Of a stretch of 64,000 bases of DNA, positions 38,462-48,015 are shown one piece after another (the first letter of the stretch is position 1; each line of letters starts with the position of its first letter). The DNA lies in NCBI GenBank assembly GCA_963715045.1, contig CAVQRC010000014.1, forward strand, positions 248,001 to 312,000. Direction: 5' to 3'. The stretch is from CAVQRC01 sp963715045 (GTDB lineage Bacteria > Planctomycetota > Planctomycetia > Pirellulales > Lacipirellulaceae). The notes under the pieces were generated by a model that did not search any database, had not been told where the DNA came from, and was given only the letters and a program-made list of their open reading frames with translations. The position numbers and the translations under genes were made by a program.

Positions 38462-39934
38462 ATGCGACCCGAGCATCACTACCCGCAGACCGCCAGTCGC
38501 CGCGAGTTGCTTCGCGGAGCCGCCTGCGGGTTCGGCTCGCTGGCGCTGGCAGGACTGGCGGCCGCGCGACCGGCCGTCGCTGATGCAGCGACAACTCGCC
38601 TCGACTTCGACAATCCTCTGGCCGCAGTCCCGGCGATGTTCCCGGCCCGGGCCCGACGGATCATCTTCATCTTCATGCAGGGGGGACCGAGCCAGGTCGA
38701 CACGTTCGATTACAAACCGGCACTCGAAAAGTACCACGGCCAGAAGCTGCCGTTTCGGGACAGTCGCAAGCTCGCCAAGACGGGGATGAGCGGCGCAGAG
38801 ACGGTGATGAAGTCGCTGTGGAAATTCCGCCGGTACGGCGAATGCGGGCAGTTCGTAAGCGACCTCTTTCCGGAGATCGCCCGGCATGTCGACGACTTGT
38901 GCTTTCTCCACAGCCTGCACACCAACGGCGTCGCCCACGGCCCCAGTACGCTCTTTCTGCACACGGGCGCGACGAATCTCGTGCGACCGTCGATGGGGGC
39001 CTGGGTGACGTACGGACTCGGCACCGAGAACGACAACCTGCCGGGCTTCGTGACCATCGGGCCATCGTCGGCAAATGGCGGGCCGCGCAATTACGCAAGT
39101 GCGTTTCTGCCGGCCCATTATCAGGGCACGCCGATCGGATCGGCTGCCCAGCCGGGACGGAATCTCAACTTTCGCCACGTCGCTGGAAGTGAGCTGCCCG
39201 TGGCCACGCGACGTCGCCAGTTCGAACTGCTCCAGCAGATCAATGCCCGGCAGCGGGAACGGCTGAGCGGCGTGGATCGGGTGGACGAAGTCGAGGCCCT
39301 GATCAGTTCCTATGAACTTGCGTGGCGGATGCAGACGCACGCCCCCGAAGCCCTCGACATCTCTCGCGAGACGACCACGACGCAGACCATGTACGGAATC
39401 GGCGAAAAGGAAACGGATGCCTTTGGCCGGCAGTGCCTCGTCGCCCGCCGGATGGCCGAGGCCGGTGTCCGCTTCATCCAGGTCAATTACGCCGACAACG
39501 GCAACAACCCCCGCTGGGATCAGCACAGCAAGATCCAGCAGCACGCGATCCACGCCCGGGCCAGCGATAAACCGGTGGCCGGATTGCTGGCCGATCTCAA
39601 GAGCCGCGGTTTGCTCGAGGACACGCTCGTGTGGTGGGGCGGCGAATTCGGCCGCAACCCGTTCGCCCAGGGGGCCGACGGCCGCGATCACAATCCGCAG
39701 GGCTTTACCCATTTCCTCGCCGGCGGTGGCGTCAAGACGGGCTTCGCCTACGGCAAGACCGACGAATTCGGACATCGGGCGGTCGAGAACCGGGTGCACA
39801 TGCACGACCTGCACGCCACGATCCTGCACCTGCTGGGGCTCGATCATACGCGGTTGACGTACCGCTTCGCGGGTCGCGATTTTCGGCTTACCGATGTCGA
39901 AGGGCAGGTGGTGGAAGGAATTGTGAATGTCTAA
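38462..39934 (+). CDS. DUF1501 exported protein
   Basis: The protein has 490 residues with a Tat-like signal (ASRRELLRGAACGFGSLAL). Family motifs: RRIIFIFMQGGPSQVDTFDY, FVSDLFPEIARHVDDLCF, FGRQCLVARRMAEAGVRFIQV, WWGGEFGRNPFAQGADGRDH and LHATILHLLGLDHTR. I chose ATG 38462; an in-frame ATG at 38405 is possible. It lies in the same frame as the first part of the PSD1 gene, so an apparent 1159-residue fusion ORF exists, but the PSD1 C-terminus is in another frame and ends before this start. It forms a PSD1-DUF1501 pair like the one at 23.4-28.4 kb. Confidence 0.9.
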   Translation: MRPEHHYPQTASRRELLRGAACGFGSLALAGLAAARPAVADAATTRLDFDNPLAAVPAMFPARARRIIFIFMQGGPSQVDTFDYKPALEKYHGQKLPFRDSRKLAKTGMSGAETVMKSLWKFRRYGECGQFVSDLFPEIARHVDDLCFLHSLHTNGVAHGPSTLFLHTGATNLVRPSMGAWVTYGLGTENDNLPGFVTIGPSSANGGPRNYASAFLPAHYQGTPIGSAAQPGRNLNFRHVAGSELPVATRRRQFELLQQINARQRERLSGVDRVDEVEALISSYELAWRMQTHAPEALDISRETTTTQTMYGIGEKETDAFGRQCLVARRMAEAGVRFIQVNYADNGNNPRWDQHSKIQQHAIHARASDKPVAGLLADLKSRGLLEDTLVWWGGEFGRNPFAQGADGRDHNPQGFTHFLAGGGVKTGFAYGKTDEFGHRAVENRVHMHDLHATILHLLGLDHTRLTYRFAGRDFRLTDVEGQVVEGIVNV

Positions 39935-40050
39935 TGACTAAGGACTAATGACGAACGAATTCCCAATGACGAATCTCCAAAACAGATTCTGCTTCGTCAT
40001 TCGCGGTTTTGGCATTCCTGAGTGATTAGGCCTTAGTCAGCAGTCATTCG
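39932..40050 (+). repeat. Dispersed repeat, family B (copy 3)
   Basis: It starts within the DUF1501 stop codon: TAATGACTAAGGACTAATGA, then GAATTCCCAATGACGAAT, GCTTCGTCATTCG, and GGCCTTAGTCA near the end. The start TAATGACTAA contains stop codons in several frames. Confidence 0.75.
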
Positions 40051-40084
40051 CGGATCCCGCGTGAGAGAAAACGGGTCAGAAAAG

Positions 40085-41089
40085 ATGACGAACCACAGAC
40101 GCCCCTGGCGGGCATTTACGCTGGTCGAGTTGCTCGTGGTGATTGCGATCATCGGGATCCTGGTGGCCTTGTTGCTGCCGGCCGTGCAGTCCGCTCGTGA
40201 TGCGGCACGACGAACTCAGTGCGCGAACAATCTGCGGCAGATCGGTCTCGCAATCCTGAACTTCGAGACGGCCCAGGGGGAGTTGCCGCCCGGCGGCAAG
40301 AATCCCCGCGCGTCGAGTTATCAGACCGACGCCTCGTGGTGGACGCACACGCTGCCGTATTTCGAAGAAGAGGCCATCGGCGAGAACTTCGATTATCGCG
40401 GGCTGTTTGGCGGCACCGAGGCGTTCGAGATCAATTACCGCTTGCTGGTCGCGGCGGGCGCGTTGCCGATTATGGTCTGCCCGTCGTCGGATCTCGCCCG
40501 ACTCACTGAAGATGGGCAGTTGGCCGGGATCGCCCGGCCCAACTACGTGGCCATCGCGGGGGGGGTCGGAGATCCGCCGCATCCCACGACGCGGCGCAAG
40601 CCCTGCAGTTATGGCGACTGCGGCTGGTTTTCCGATGGCGGGTGCTTTCCGTCCTTTTTTACCTTTCAGTCAGGCGAAGGCGGCGGCGTGACGCTCAAGC
40701 GAGTCACGGACGGGACTTCCAAGACGATGATGATTGCCGAGCAGTCGGGCTGGTGTTTCGACGTCGACGGTACGCCCGTAGACTGCCGGGCTGATTGTTA
40801 CCACTCGTTCGTGACCGGTCCGGTGAACGACAATCCGCGAATCTTCAATCTCACCGTGGTATTACATTCGATCAACGAGAACTCGGCGGCGTTGTACGGT
40901 ATCAAGGGTACCAGTCGGGGGCTGTGCGCACCGAACACGCCGATTCTGTCGGCCCATCCGGGCGGGGCCCAGGCCGTGTTCGCGGATGGTTCGGTACGGA
41001 TGCTGGCCGAGGATCTCGATCTGTGGACGCTCTACAACATGGCCAATCGCGACGATGGCGAAGCCCGTTCGGCCACGGTGACACCATGA
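40085..41089 (+). CDS. DUF1559 prepilin-like protein
   Basis: The protein has 334 residues. The type IV pilin-like N-terminus FTLVELLVVIAIIGILVALL comes within 12 residues of the start, then LLPAVQSARDAARRTQC, the DUF1559 domain, and the C-terminal HPGGAQAVFADGSVRMLAEDL motif. It is processed by a prepilin peptidase and probably forms a pseudopilin-like surface or periplasmic structure of unknown role. ATG 40085 is preferred over GTG 40061. It is translationally coupled (ATGA) to the lipoprotein gene that follows. Confidence 0.92.
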   Translation: MTNHRRPWRAFTLVELLVVIAIIGILVALLLPAVQSARDAARRTQCANNLRQIGLAILNFETAQGELPPGGKNPRASSYQTDASWWTHTLPYFEEEAIGENFDYRGLFGGTEAFEINYRLLVAAGALPIMVCPSSDLARLTEDGQLAGIARPNYVAIAGGVGDPPHPTTRRKPCSYGDCGWFSDGGCFPSFFTFQSGEGGGVTLKRVTDGTSKTMMIAEQSGWCFDVDGTPVDCRADCYHSFVTGPVNDNPRIFNLTVVLHSINENSAALYGIKGTSRGLCAPNTPILSAHPGGAQAVFADGSVRMLAEDLDLWTLYNMANRDDGEARSATVTP

Positions 41090-41502
41090 GGATGCGTGAA
41101 TCATTCGCAGTCGTTGCGTTGTCGGTCGCCATGACGGCAGGCTGCGGGGGAGCGGGGGAACCGTACGGTGCAGTGACGGGTCGGGTCACTTGCGACGGCG
41201 TGGGGGTTCCCGACGCGGTCGTGATGTTCGAGCCTACGGGGGGCGGTCCGGCGGTGACGGCCGAGGCCGACGGCGAGGGGAACTACGTCGCGCGGCGGTC
41301 GGCGGAGATGCCGGGGCTGCCTCCCGGGACGTATCGCGTGGCGGTGATGCCTCCGCTGTACTATCCCGGACTCGGCCCGGTCGGCAGCAACGCTCCGCCC
41401 CGGCGTGACGACATCCCGCTGAAGTACCGCGACCCTGCGACGAGTGGTCTGTCTCTGACCGTCACCGCCGCAACGCCGCAGGAATGGGATATCGAAATGT
41501 AG
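41086..41502 (+). CDS. Small lipoprotein, carboxypeptidase-regulatory-like
   Basis: The protein has 138 residues with lipobox MTAGC near residue 20, then a single beta-sandwich (VTGRVTCDGVGVPDAVVMFE...GTYRVAVMP). It is the usual partner of DUF1559 proteins. Its ATG overlaps the preceding TGA (ATGA at 41086-41089), so it is made by re-initiation. The stop TAG is the first three bases of the family E repeat. Confidence 0.88.
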   Translation: MRMRESFAVVALSVAMTAGCGGAGEPYGAVTGRVTCDGVGVPDAVVMFEPTGGGPAVTAEADGEGNYVARRSAEMPGLPPGTYRVAVMPPLYYPGLGPVGSNAPPRRDDIPLKYRDPATSGLSLTVTAATPQEWDIEM

Positions 41503-41692
41503 TCGGGGCACTAATCGTAGTCGGGGCACTCCGTGACCCGCGCGTGGCCCAGATACCGCTCGCCCCTCAAATCATCGTTCGCAATCGGTGGGGCGTCGCG
41601 GCGCGGAACGAACCGGCCGCGGCGTTTCAACGCGGGTTGTTTCTCCGTCGTGGTTCGGACCGTGTCACGGAGTGCCCCGGCTACAGCGGCTA
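41500..41692. repeat. Family E inverted-repeat element (single copy)
   Basis: The ends are GTAGTCGGGGCACTCCGTGA (after a short duplication TAGTCGGGGCACTA) and GTCACGGAGTGCCCCGGCTA, a near-perfect inverted repeat of about 19 bp. The stop codons of both flanking convergent genes (TAG 41500-41502; the CTA complement at 41690-41692) lie at its ends. The element at 50641-50905 has the same termini. Confidence 0.8.
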
Positions 41693-42610
41693 GGCCTCGC
41701 TTTCCAGCTCATTCCGGGCGGCGGCCAGCTCGTCCAATTGCTCCGCGGTGGGCTGAGGCGGCTGGAGATCGAGTTCGCGAATCCGGGCGGTGATGATGTC
41801 CGCGATCGCGGCCCGGGCGAACCACTTGTTGTCGGCGGGAATCACGTACCACGGAGCTGCCGCGGTGCTCGTGGCATTGAGCATCTCTTCGTAGGCTTGT
41901 TGGTAGTCATCCCAATACTTCCGTTCGCGAAGATCGGCAGCCGAGAACTTCCAATGCTTCTCCGGATTGTTGAGTCGGGCGAGAAAACGCTTCCGCTGCT
42001 CCTCTTTAGAAACATTGAGGAAGAACTTGATCACCATGATGTCGTTGTGGATGGCGAGCTGTTCGAACAGCAGGATGTCGTTGTAGCGTGCCTGCCACAG
42101 TTCTCCCAGCGAGCGGCCGGCCACACGCGTCGGCAGGAACTGCGGCTCGAGAAACTTGGGGTGCACACGGACGACGAGCACTTCTTCGTAATACGAGCGA
42201 TTGAAGATCGTGATCCGGCCGCGGGCGGGCATCTTCTGCATCGGTCGCCACAGAAAGTGATGCTGCAATTCCTCCTGGCTCGGTGCCTTGAATGCAAAGA
42301 CATCGACGCCTTGAGGATTCACACCCGACATCACGTGTTTGATGGCGCCATCTTTGCCGGCAGCGTCCATCGCCTGGAGGATAATCAGCACGCCGTGCTG
42401 GGAGTTGGCCCACAGCAGGGCCTGCGCGTTGGCGAGGTCGCTGATATCCTCCAGTAGGACCTCGCGGGCCTGCTTCTTCTTCTTGATGCCGGCCGTGTAG
42501 CCCGGGTCGTGGTCGGCAAGTTTGATCGGCCGCACGCCGGTCACCAGAAACGGATCGTGGTCGAGCTTGTGCCGGGGGGGCGGTTGCGGGTCCTGGTCGT
42601 CGCGGGGCAT
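41690..42610 (-). CDS. ppk2: Polyphosphate kinase 2 family protein
   Basis: The protein has 306 residues. Walker A-type LQAMDAAGKDGAIKHVM (82-88 core), lid-region KHVMSGVNPQGV, and the Walker B-like FNRSYYEEVLVVRVHP (136-151) are diagnostic. The family transfers phosphate from polyphosphate to a nucleoside mono- or diphosphate; the sequence alone does not show which class. It is cytoplasmic and monocistronic, 41 bp downstream of the RND permease gene on the same strand. Confidence 0.93.
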   Translation of the reverse strand: MPRDDQDPQPPPRHKLDHDPFLVTGVRPIKLADHDPGYTAGIKKKKQAREVLLEDISDLANAQALLWANSQHGVLIILQAMDAAGKDGAIKHVMSGVNPQGVDVFAFKAPSQEELQHHFLWRPMQKMPARGRITIFNRSYYEEVLVVRVHPKFLEPQFLPTRVAGRSLGELWQARYNDILLFEQLAIHNDIMVIKFFLNVSKEEQRKRFLARLNNPEKHWKFSAADLRERKYWDDYQQAYEEMLNATSTAAAPWYVIPADNKWFARAAIADIITARIRELDLQPPQPTAEQLDELAAARNELESEA

Positions 42611-42651
42611 GGCGATGCGGGGGTACGCAGTCAGGAAGGGAGAATTCGTGG

Positions 42652-45600
42652 CTATTTTTCGGGTGCCGGTTGAGAACTGTCGGCCGCCACCTCGCGGCGA
42701 CCGCCCAACTCCGCAAGGGTCTGGAAGACGACAAAGAACGACGGCACAAACAGCAATGAGAATATCGTCGCGGCGATCATGCCACCGACGACGGCGTTGC
42801 CGACCGCCTGCCGGCTCGCCGCACCGGCACCCGAGGCGACCAGCAGCGGCAGGAAACCGAGAATCGACGAGATGGCCGTCATCAGGATCGCGCGAAAGCG
42901 AAGGCGGGCGGCGGCGGCGGCCGCCTCGCGGATGCCCATCCCTTCGCGGCGTTGCTCGCTGGCGAACTCCACGATCAGGATCGCGTTCTTACTGGCCAGG
43001 GCGACCAGCAGCACGACGCCAATCTGGGTGTAGGTATTGTTCTCGGCGCCCCGCAGCCAGAGCGCGAGGACGACGCCCAGGGCGGCCAGTGGTACGACGG
43101 CGATGACGGCTGCCGGGCTGGTCCAGCTTTCATATTGGGCGGCTAGCACGAGAAACACGAACACGACCGCCATCCCGAACACGGCGGTCTGGCCGCCTGA
43201 AGCCAGCTTTTCCTGGAACGACATGCCCGTCCACGCGTAGCTGAAGGCCGGCGGCAATTCCGTGTCGGCCGCTCCCTCCATCAGGTTGAGGGCTTCGCCC
43301 GAACTGTAACCGGCGGCCGGGGAACCGTTGATCGAGGCCGCCGGAAACAGGTTGTACCGTCTCACGACCGACGGACCGAAGCTCCGCTCGACATTCGCCA
43401 GGGCTCCAATCGGCACCATCTGCCGCGACGCATCGCGGACGTCGAGGGCCGTGATGTCGGCCGGAGTGCCGCGAAACTCGGCTTCCGCCTGGACGCGGAC
43501 CTGATACGAACGATTCTGATACGTGAAGTCGTTGACATACGCCGAACCCAGGTAGGCTTGAAGCGTGGCGAAGATCGAGTCCAGCGGCACGTTCATCGTC
43601 TTCGCTTTGGTGCGATCGATGTCGACGAACAGCCGCGGCACGTTCGCCCGAAACGTCGTGTTGAGCCCCGTCAGTCCCGTCTGCCCACTGCCGGCAGCCA
43701 CCAGGTTTTCGGCGGTCGCCTGAAGTTCCCCGTAGCCGGCCCCGCCCTGATCGAGGATCTCCATTTGAAAACCGCCTGCGGCACCCAGCCCGTCGATCGG
43801 CGGAGGAACAAACGGAAAAACAATCGCCTGCTGCACCTCGCTGAACCGCTGCTGGACCGTCTTCACAATCGCCTCCAGTTGCAGCGTCGACGCGGTCCGC
43901 TCGTCCCACGGATCGAGAATCACGATCGAAAAACCGATGTTGGAACCGGCGTGTCCGGCGAGCAGCGAATATCCGGAGATCGACAGCCAGTCGGCAACGC
44001 CCGGGATTTCGCTGGTAGATGCCATCGAGCTGGTCCATCACGGCCTGGGTTCGCTGGCTGGAAGCGGCGTCGGGAAGCTGAACGTTGACGAACAGATAGC
44101 CCTGGTCTTCTCCGGGGACGAATCCGGTCGGCAGCGAGGCAAACGACCATCCGGTCAACAGGACCAGCCCGACGTACACCACGATCACCACGGAGACGAC
44201 CCGCACCAGCCGGCCGATCACGGCCGCGTAACCTGCCGTGAATCTGTCGAACAACTGATTGAACCAGCGGAAGCCGATGAACCGCGTCGGCGTAGGCGGA
44301 CGCAGGACCAGGCCGCACAACGCGGGGCTCAGCGTGAGGGCATTGATCGTACTGATCAACACGGCCGCCGAGATCGTCGAGCGCGAATTGCTGGAACAGT
44401 TGCCCCGTGATGCCGCCCATGAACGCGCTCGGGATGAACACGGCCAGCAGCACGAGCGTCGTGGCGATGACCGGACCCGTGATTTCCGACATCGCCTTGA
44501 TCGCGGCGGCCTTCGGAGTGAGCCCCGTTTCGAGGTGCCGCGTCGAGTTCTCGACGACGACGATCGCGTCGTCGACCACGATCCCGATCGCGAGTACGAC
44601 GCCGAACAACGACAACATGTTGATCGAAAAGCCGATGCCATTCATGACCGCGAACGTCCCGATGAGCGAGACCGGAATCGCGGCGACGGGGACCAGCGTC
44701 GCCCGCCAGTCCTGCAGAAAAATGAAGATCACGAGGATCACGAGCGTGGCCGCGATGAACAGCGTCTCGTAGACTTCGCTGATCGAAGCGGTGACGAATC
44801 GTGTCGTGTCGAACGGGATCGCGTATTCGAGGCCCTGGGGCCAGTTGCGGGCCGCCGCGAGCTGCTTCATCTTGTCGCTGTACGAGCGCGGCCGTTTCCA
44901 TCGCATTGGCCTCGGGAAGCTGGTACACCGCGATCGAAGACGAGGGCTTGCCATTGAATCGCGAATCGTAGGTGTAGTCCTTTCCGCCGAGTTGGACTTC
45001 AGCGATGTCCTTGACGCGGAGGACTCCGCCCGTGTCGCTCGTGGCCACGATGATGTTTTCGAACTGTTCTTTGTCGACGAACCGGCCCTGCGTGTTGACC
45101 GTGAGCTGAAACGCGGTGCCGGGCGGGGCTGGCGGCGCGCCGATCTGTCCGGCCGCGACCTGGACGTTCTGCTCGCGGATCGCGTTGACCACGTCCTCGG
45201 TCGTGAGGCCCCGCTCCTTGAGTTTCTGTGGGTCGAGCCAGATCCGCATGCTGTAGTCGCCGGCCCCGAAGACTTGCACCGAACCGACTCCCTCGAGACG
45301 ACTCAGCTCGTCCTTGATGCCGAGGGAAAAATTACTCAGTTGCAGCGGCGTCATGCTCGCGTCGGGCGACAGCAGGGCGATGAACTGCAGAATCTGAGTC
45401 GATTGTTTCTTGGTCGTGATGCCCTGTTGGCGAACTTCGGCGGGGAGCTTGGCCTCGGCGATCGCGACGCGGTTTTGCACGAGCACCGATGCCATGTCCA
45501 TATCCGTGCCGACCTCGAACGTCACGGTCAGCGTGTAGGATCCGTCGCTGGCGCTGGTCGACGACATGTAGATCATGCCTTCGACCCCGTTGACTTCCTG

Positions 45601-45798
45601 TTCGATCGGGGTGGCCACGGTTTCGGCGATGGTCCCCGCGTCGGCACCCGGATACACGGCCGTGACCTGGACGGTGGGCGGAGCGATCTGGGGGAACTTG
45701 GCAATCGGCAGGGCCGTAAAAGACACGACGCCGGCGATCACGATCACGATCGAGATCACCGAGGCAAAGATCGGCCGGTTGATGAAGAATTCGGACAT
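42652..45798 (-). CDS. RND (HAE1-family) efflux permease, frameshifted
   Basis: The merged gene encodes about 1048 residues, the exact size of AcrB/MexB-like pumps. N-terminal FFINRPIFASVISIVIVIAG, the porter domain PGADAGTIAETVATPIEQEV, GVVLAIGIVVDDAIVVVEN (proton-relay Asp pair), then GFVPGEDQGYLFVNVQLP, and the second membrane bundle (LVALASKNAILIVEFA, ending with LGFLPLLVASGAGAASRQAV) are all present. It exports hydrophobic or amphiphilic compounds with proton antiport. Frame changes lie near 44885, 44380 and 44020. The adaptor gene ends 46 bp upstream. No TolC-like channel gene is in the window. Confidence 0.9.
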
Positions 45799-45844
45799 GC
45801 AGGTTCTCGAGGCCAGCCGTTCTCAGCGGCGTCGGTGGGTGACG

Positions 45845-47147
45845 TCAGGGGGTTGTCGGTTCCGGGACCACCGGTTCGGAGGACGGGGCGGAGTCGGGTG
45901 ACTTCCGCTGGAGCGTGGTTTCGGTCGGCTGGACCGGGCTGCCGGGGCGGGCCCGCTGCAATCCATCGACGATCAGCAGATCATCGGCCGCGAGCCCTTC
46001 CTCGACCACGACCCAGCCCTCGGACACCGGACCGAGCGTCACGGCTCGCCGCTCAACCTTCTGGTCGGGTCCGACAATCAGCACGAACGTACCCTGCTGG
46101 TCGCGGATGGTCGCGCCTTCAGGGATCAGAATCGCGTTTTTCGATACCTGGTCGGGGATCCGCAGGTACACGAACAGGCCCGGCAGCAACACGTCGTCGC
46201 TGTTGTCGAACTCGGCTCTCAAGGCGAGCGTGCCGGTGGCCACATCGGCGCCTTGCTGATCGACGTATTCCAGCCGGCCTCGGTGGGAAAAACCGCGTCT
46301 CGATTTCCGTCCGCAACTCGACTTCGATCTGACTCCAGATCTCCTGGCTCGGTACCTCCGCGCGTTTGGGATCCCGAATGCGAGCTTCCCGGGCAATCCG
46401 CAGGGCTTGCCGATCGTTGAGATTGAAGTTGGCGAAAATCCGGCGGTCATCGACGATCGTCGCCAGTTCGCTGCCCTCTTCAACCAGGTTGCCGCGTTTG
46501 ACCGCGGTCTTGGTGATCCGTCCGGCGAGGGGCGCGGTGACCGTCGTGTAGCCCAGTTCGAGCGCGGCTTGAGCCACTTTCGCTTCGGCCCGCTGCTTCT
46601 CGGCTCCTGCCGCTACGACGGTTGCTTTGGCCGATTCCAGATTGGCCTTGGCGGTTTCCCAGGTCGCTTTGGCCAAGTCATAGTCCTGCTGAGAAGTTGC
46701 GTTGGTTTCCAGCAGGGTGGCCTGTCGCTCGAAGTCGAGCCGGGAACGCTCGACTTCCGTTTCCACGGTCTTCACCTGTGCTTCGGCGACCAGGATTGCC
46801 GCCTCGGCCACGGCCGCTTCCGCGTCAGCCGCATTCTTGGCGGCTTCGTATTGATCCTTTTCGATGATGAACAGCGTTTCACCAGGCTGGACGTCCTGGC
46901 CCGGAGCAAACCGCACCTCTTCGACAAACCCCTGCACTCGAGCCCGCACGACGGCCTGATCAACCGCTTCGGTGGTGCCGGTCTCCTCGATGTAATTGGT
47001 GACGTCCTGCTGCACGGGTCGAGCGACCGTGACCTCGGGCGGAGGTGGCGGAACGTAGGCGTTCTTTTCACCGCAGCCTCCGCCAAGGCCGGCGGACCCA
47101 GCGGCGATCAGTACCCACAGGAAAACGGTTTGTCGTTGTTCGACCAT
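45845..47147 (-). CDS. RND efflux periplasmic adaptor (membrane fusion lipoprotein), frameshifted
   Basis: The merged gene encodes about 433 residues. Signal with lipobox GLGGGC near residue 25, lipoyl-like half (ARVQGFVEEVRFAPGQDVQPG), a coiled-coil hairpin (about residues 100-180), second lipoyl half (YTTVTAPLAGRITKTAVKRG), beta-barrel and membrane-proximal domains. It joins the permease to an outer-membrane channel. One frame change lies near 46292. The end is Pro/Ser/Glu-rich. It is transcribed before the permease gene. Confidence 0.88.
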
Positions 47148-47500
47148 GTTCAGTTTGTCTGCATCAGGAGGCCTGGACGCGTGTTGCCGTTTGGCCGCAA
47201 CCTGCAGCTGGAGGCGGATTCTCATCGGTTGCGAAGTCTTCGCTCGACAGGCCGTGAACGCCCGCCGCGGCCTCAGCAGCATACCGAACGCGTATGACAA
47301 GCGAAACGTGGCGGACGGGGCGCGATCCCATCTCGTCGGATCACCCGGCCAGGATCGAAGAGTCTACATGTCGAGTTCGAGCTGCTACGCCCGGTGGCGA
47401 ACGCGCGGGCTCGGTGGAAATGGACCGCCCCTGGGTAGAAACGTAGAATAGGGAAGCTCGTGCAGAGCAGTCGCACCAGCAAATCAGTCGCGGAGAACCT
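47148..47500. other. Intergenic region, 353 bp
   Basis: The efflux operon and the small secreted protein gene start here in opposite directions. No repeat-family copy, palindromic operator for a TetR/MarR-type regulator, or regulator gene is obvious. Confidence 0.35.
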
Positions 47501-47869
47501 ATGACCATGCCAACGAAAATGAGGAATCTTGCAATTCTGACGGCCCTCCTGGGGGGGGTCACCATCACAACGTGGAGTGGATCGGCAGTCGCTCAGGTGT
47601 ACGGGTTCGGGGCCCCGAAAATTGGGCCAAATTTCAATCCCTACACGGGGCCCTACAAGGCGGTTCGACCTCAACGGAGCCTGCCATTGAGCAGTGGCCG
47701 GGGCTGGTCGACGGGATCTGTTGGTGCTCCCGGCATGGGGCGTTCGATGGCTTACAGGCCACCTGTTCAAATTCAAAAGCCGTTCTCGAATCTGCAGAGG
47801 AACCGGCGGATTTCCAACAGTGAGCAGTTCGCCCGGATGACGATGATGTACGGTACGTGGGGTTACTAA
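47501..47869 (+). CDS. Small secreted protein of unknown function
   Basis: The protein has 122 residues with a GGAG ribosome-binding site 7 bases before ATG 47501. It has a signal peptide (NLAILTALLGGVTITTWSGSAVA), then a Gly/Pro/Tyr/Asn-rich mature chain (VYGFGAPKIGPNFNPYTGPY) with no cysteine and a basic middle. I do not recognise it. Low complexity and secretion suggest a wall or matrix component, which is only inference. Confidence 0.65.
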   Translation: MTMPTKMRNLAILTALLGGVTITTWSGSAVAQVYGFGAPKIGPNFNPYTGPYKAVRPQRSLPLSSGRGWSTGSVGAPGMGRSMAYRPPVQIQKPFSNLQRNRRISNSEQFARMTMMYGTWGY

Positions 47870-48015
47870 CCTTCGTCGACCCTGCGGGCTGCCCCCGCGT
47901 GCCTTTTCGTGAGACACATCAGGTGATTCTGCGCAGACCGGCTGGAATTCCTCTCAGAGTTACTGTTCCTTGGTTCTTTCCTTTTTCCGAAACTAACACT
48001 GGTCCCGACAACACG

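Noticed and set aside
38387..39847. Long minus-strand ORF (486 residues) opposite the DUF1501 gene
   Set aside because: Antisense shadow of a GC-rich gene; no similarity or ribosome-binding site. The same applies to 23252-24793, 26663-28417, 44791-46332 and 53359-54546.
36455..39934. 1159-residue ORF suggesting a PSD1-DUF1501 fusion
   Set aside because: The DUF1553 C-terminus is in another frame and stops at 38393; the DUF1501 protein has its own Tat signal at 38462. The joined ORF results from a frameshift.
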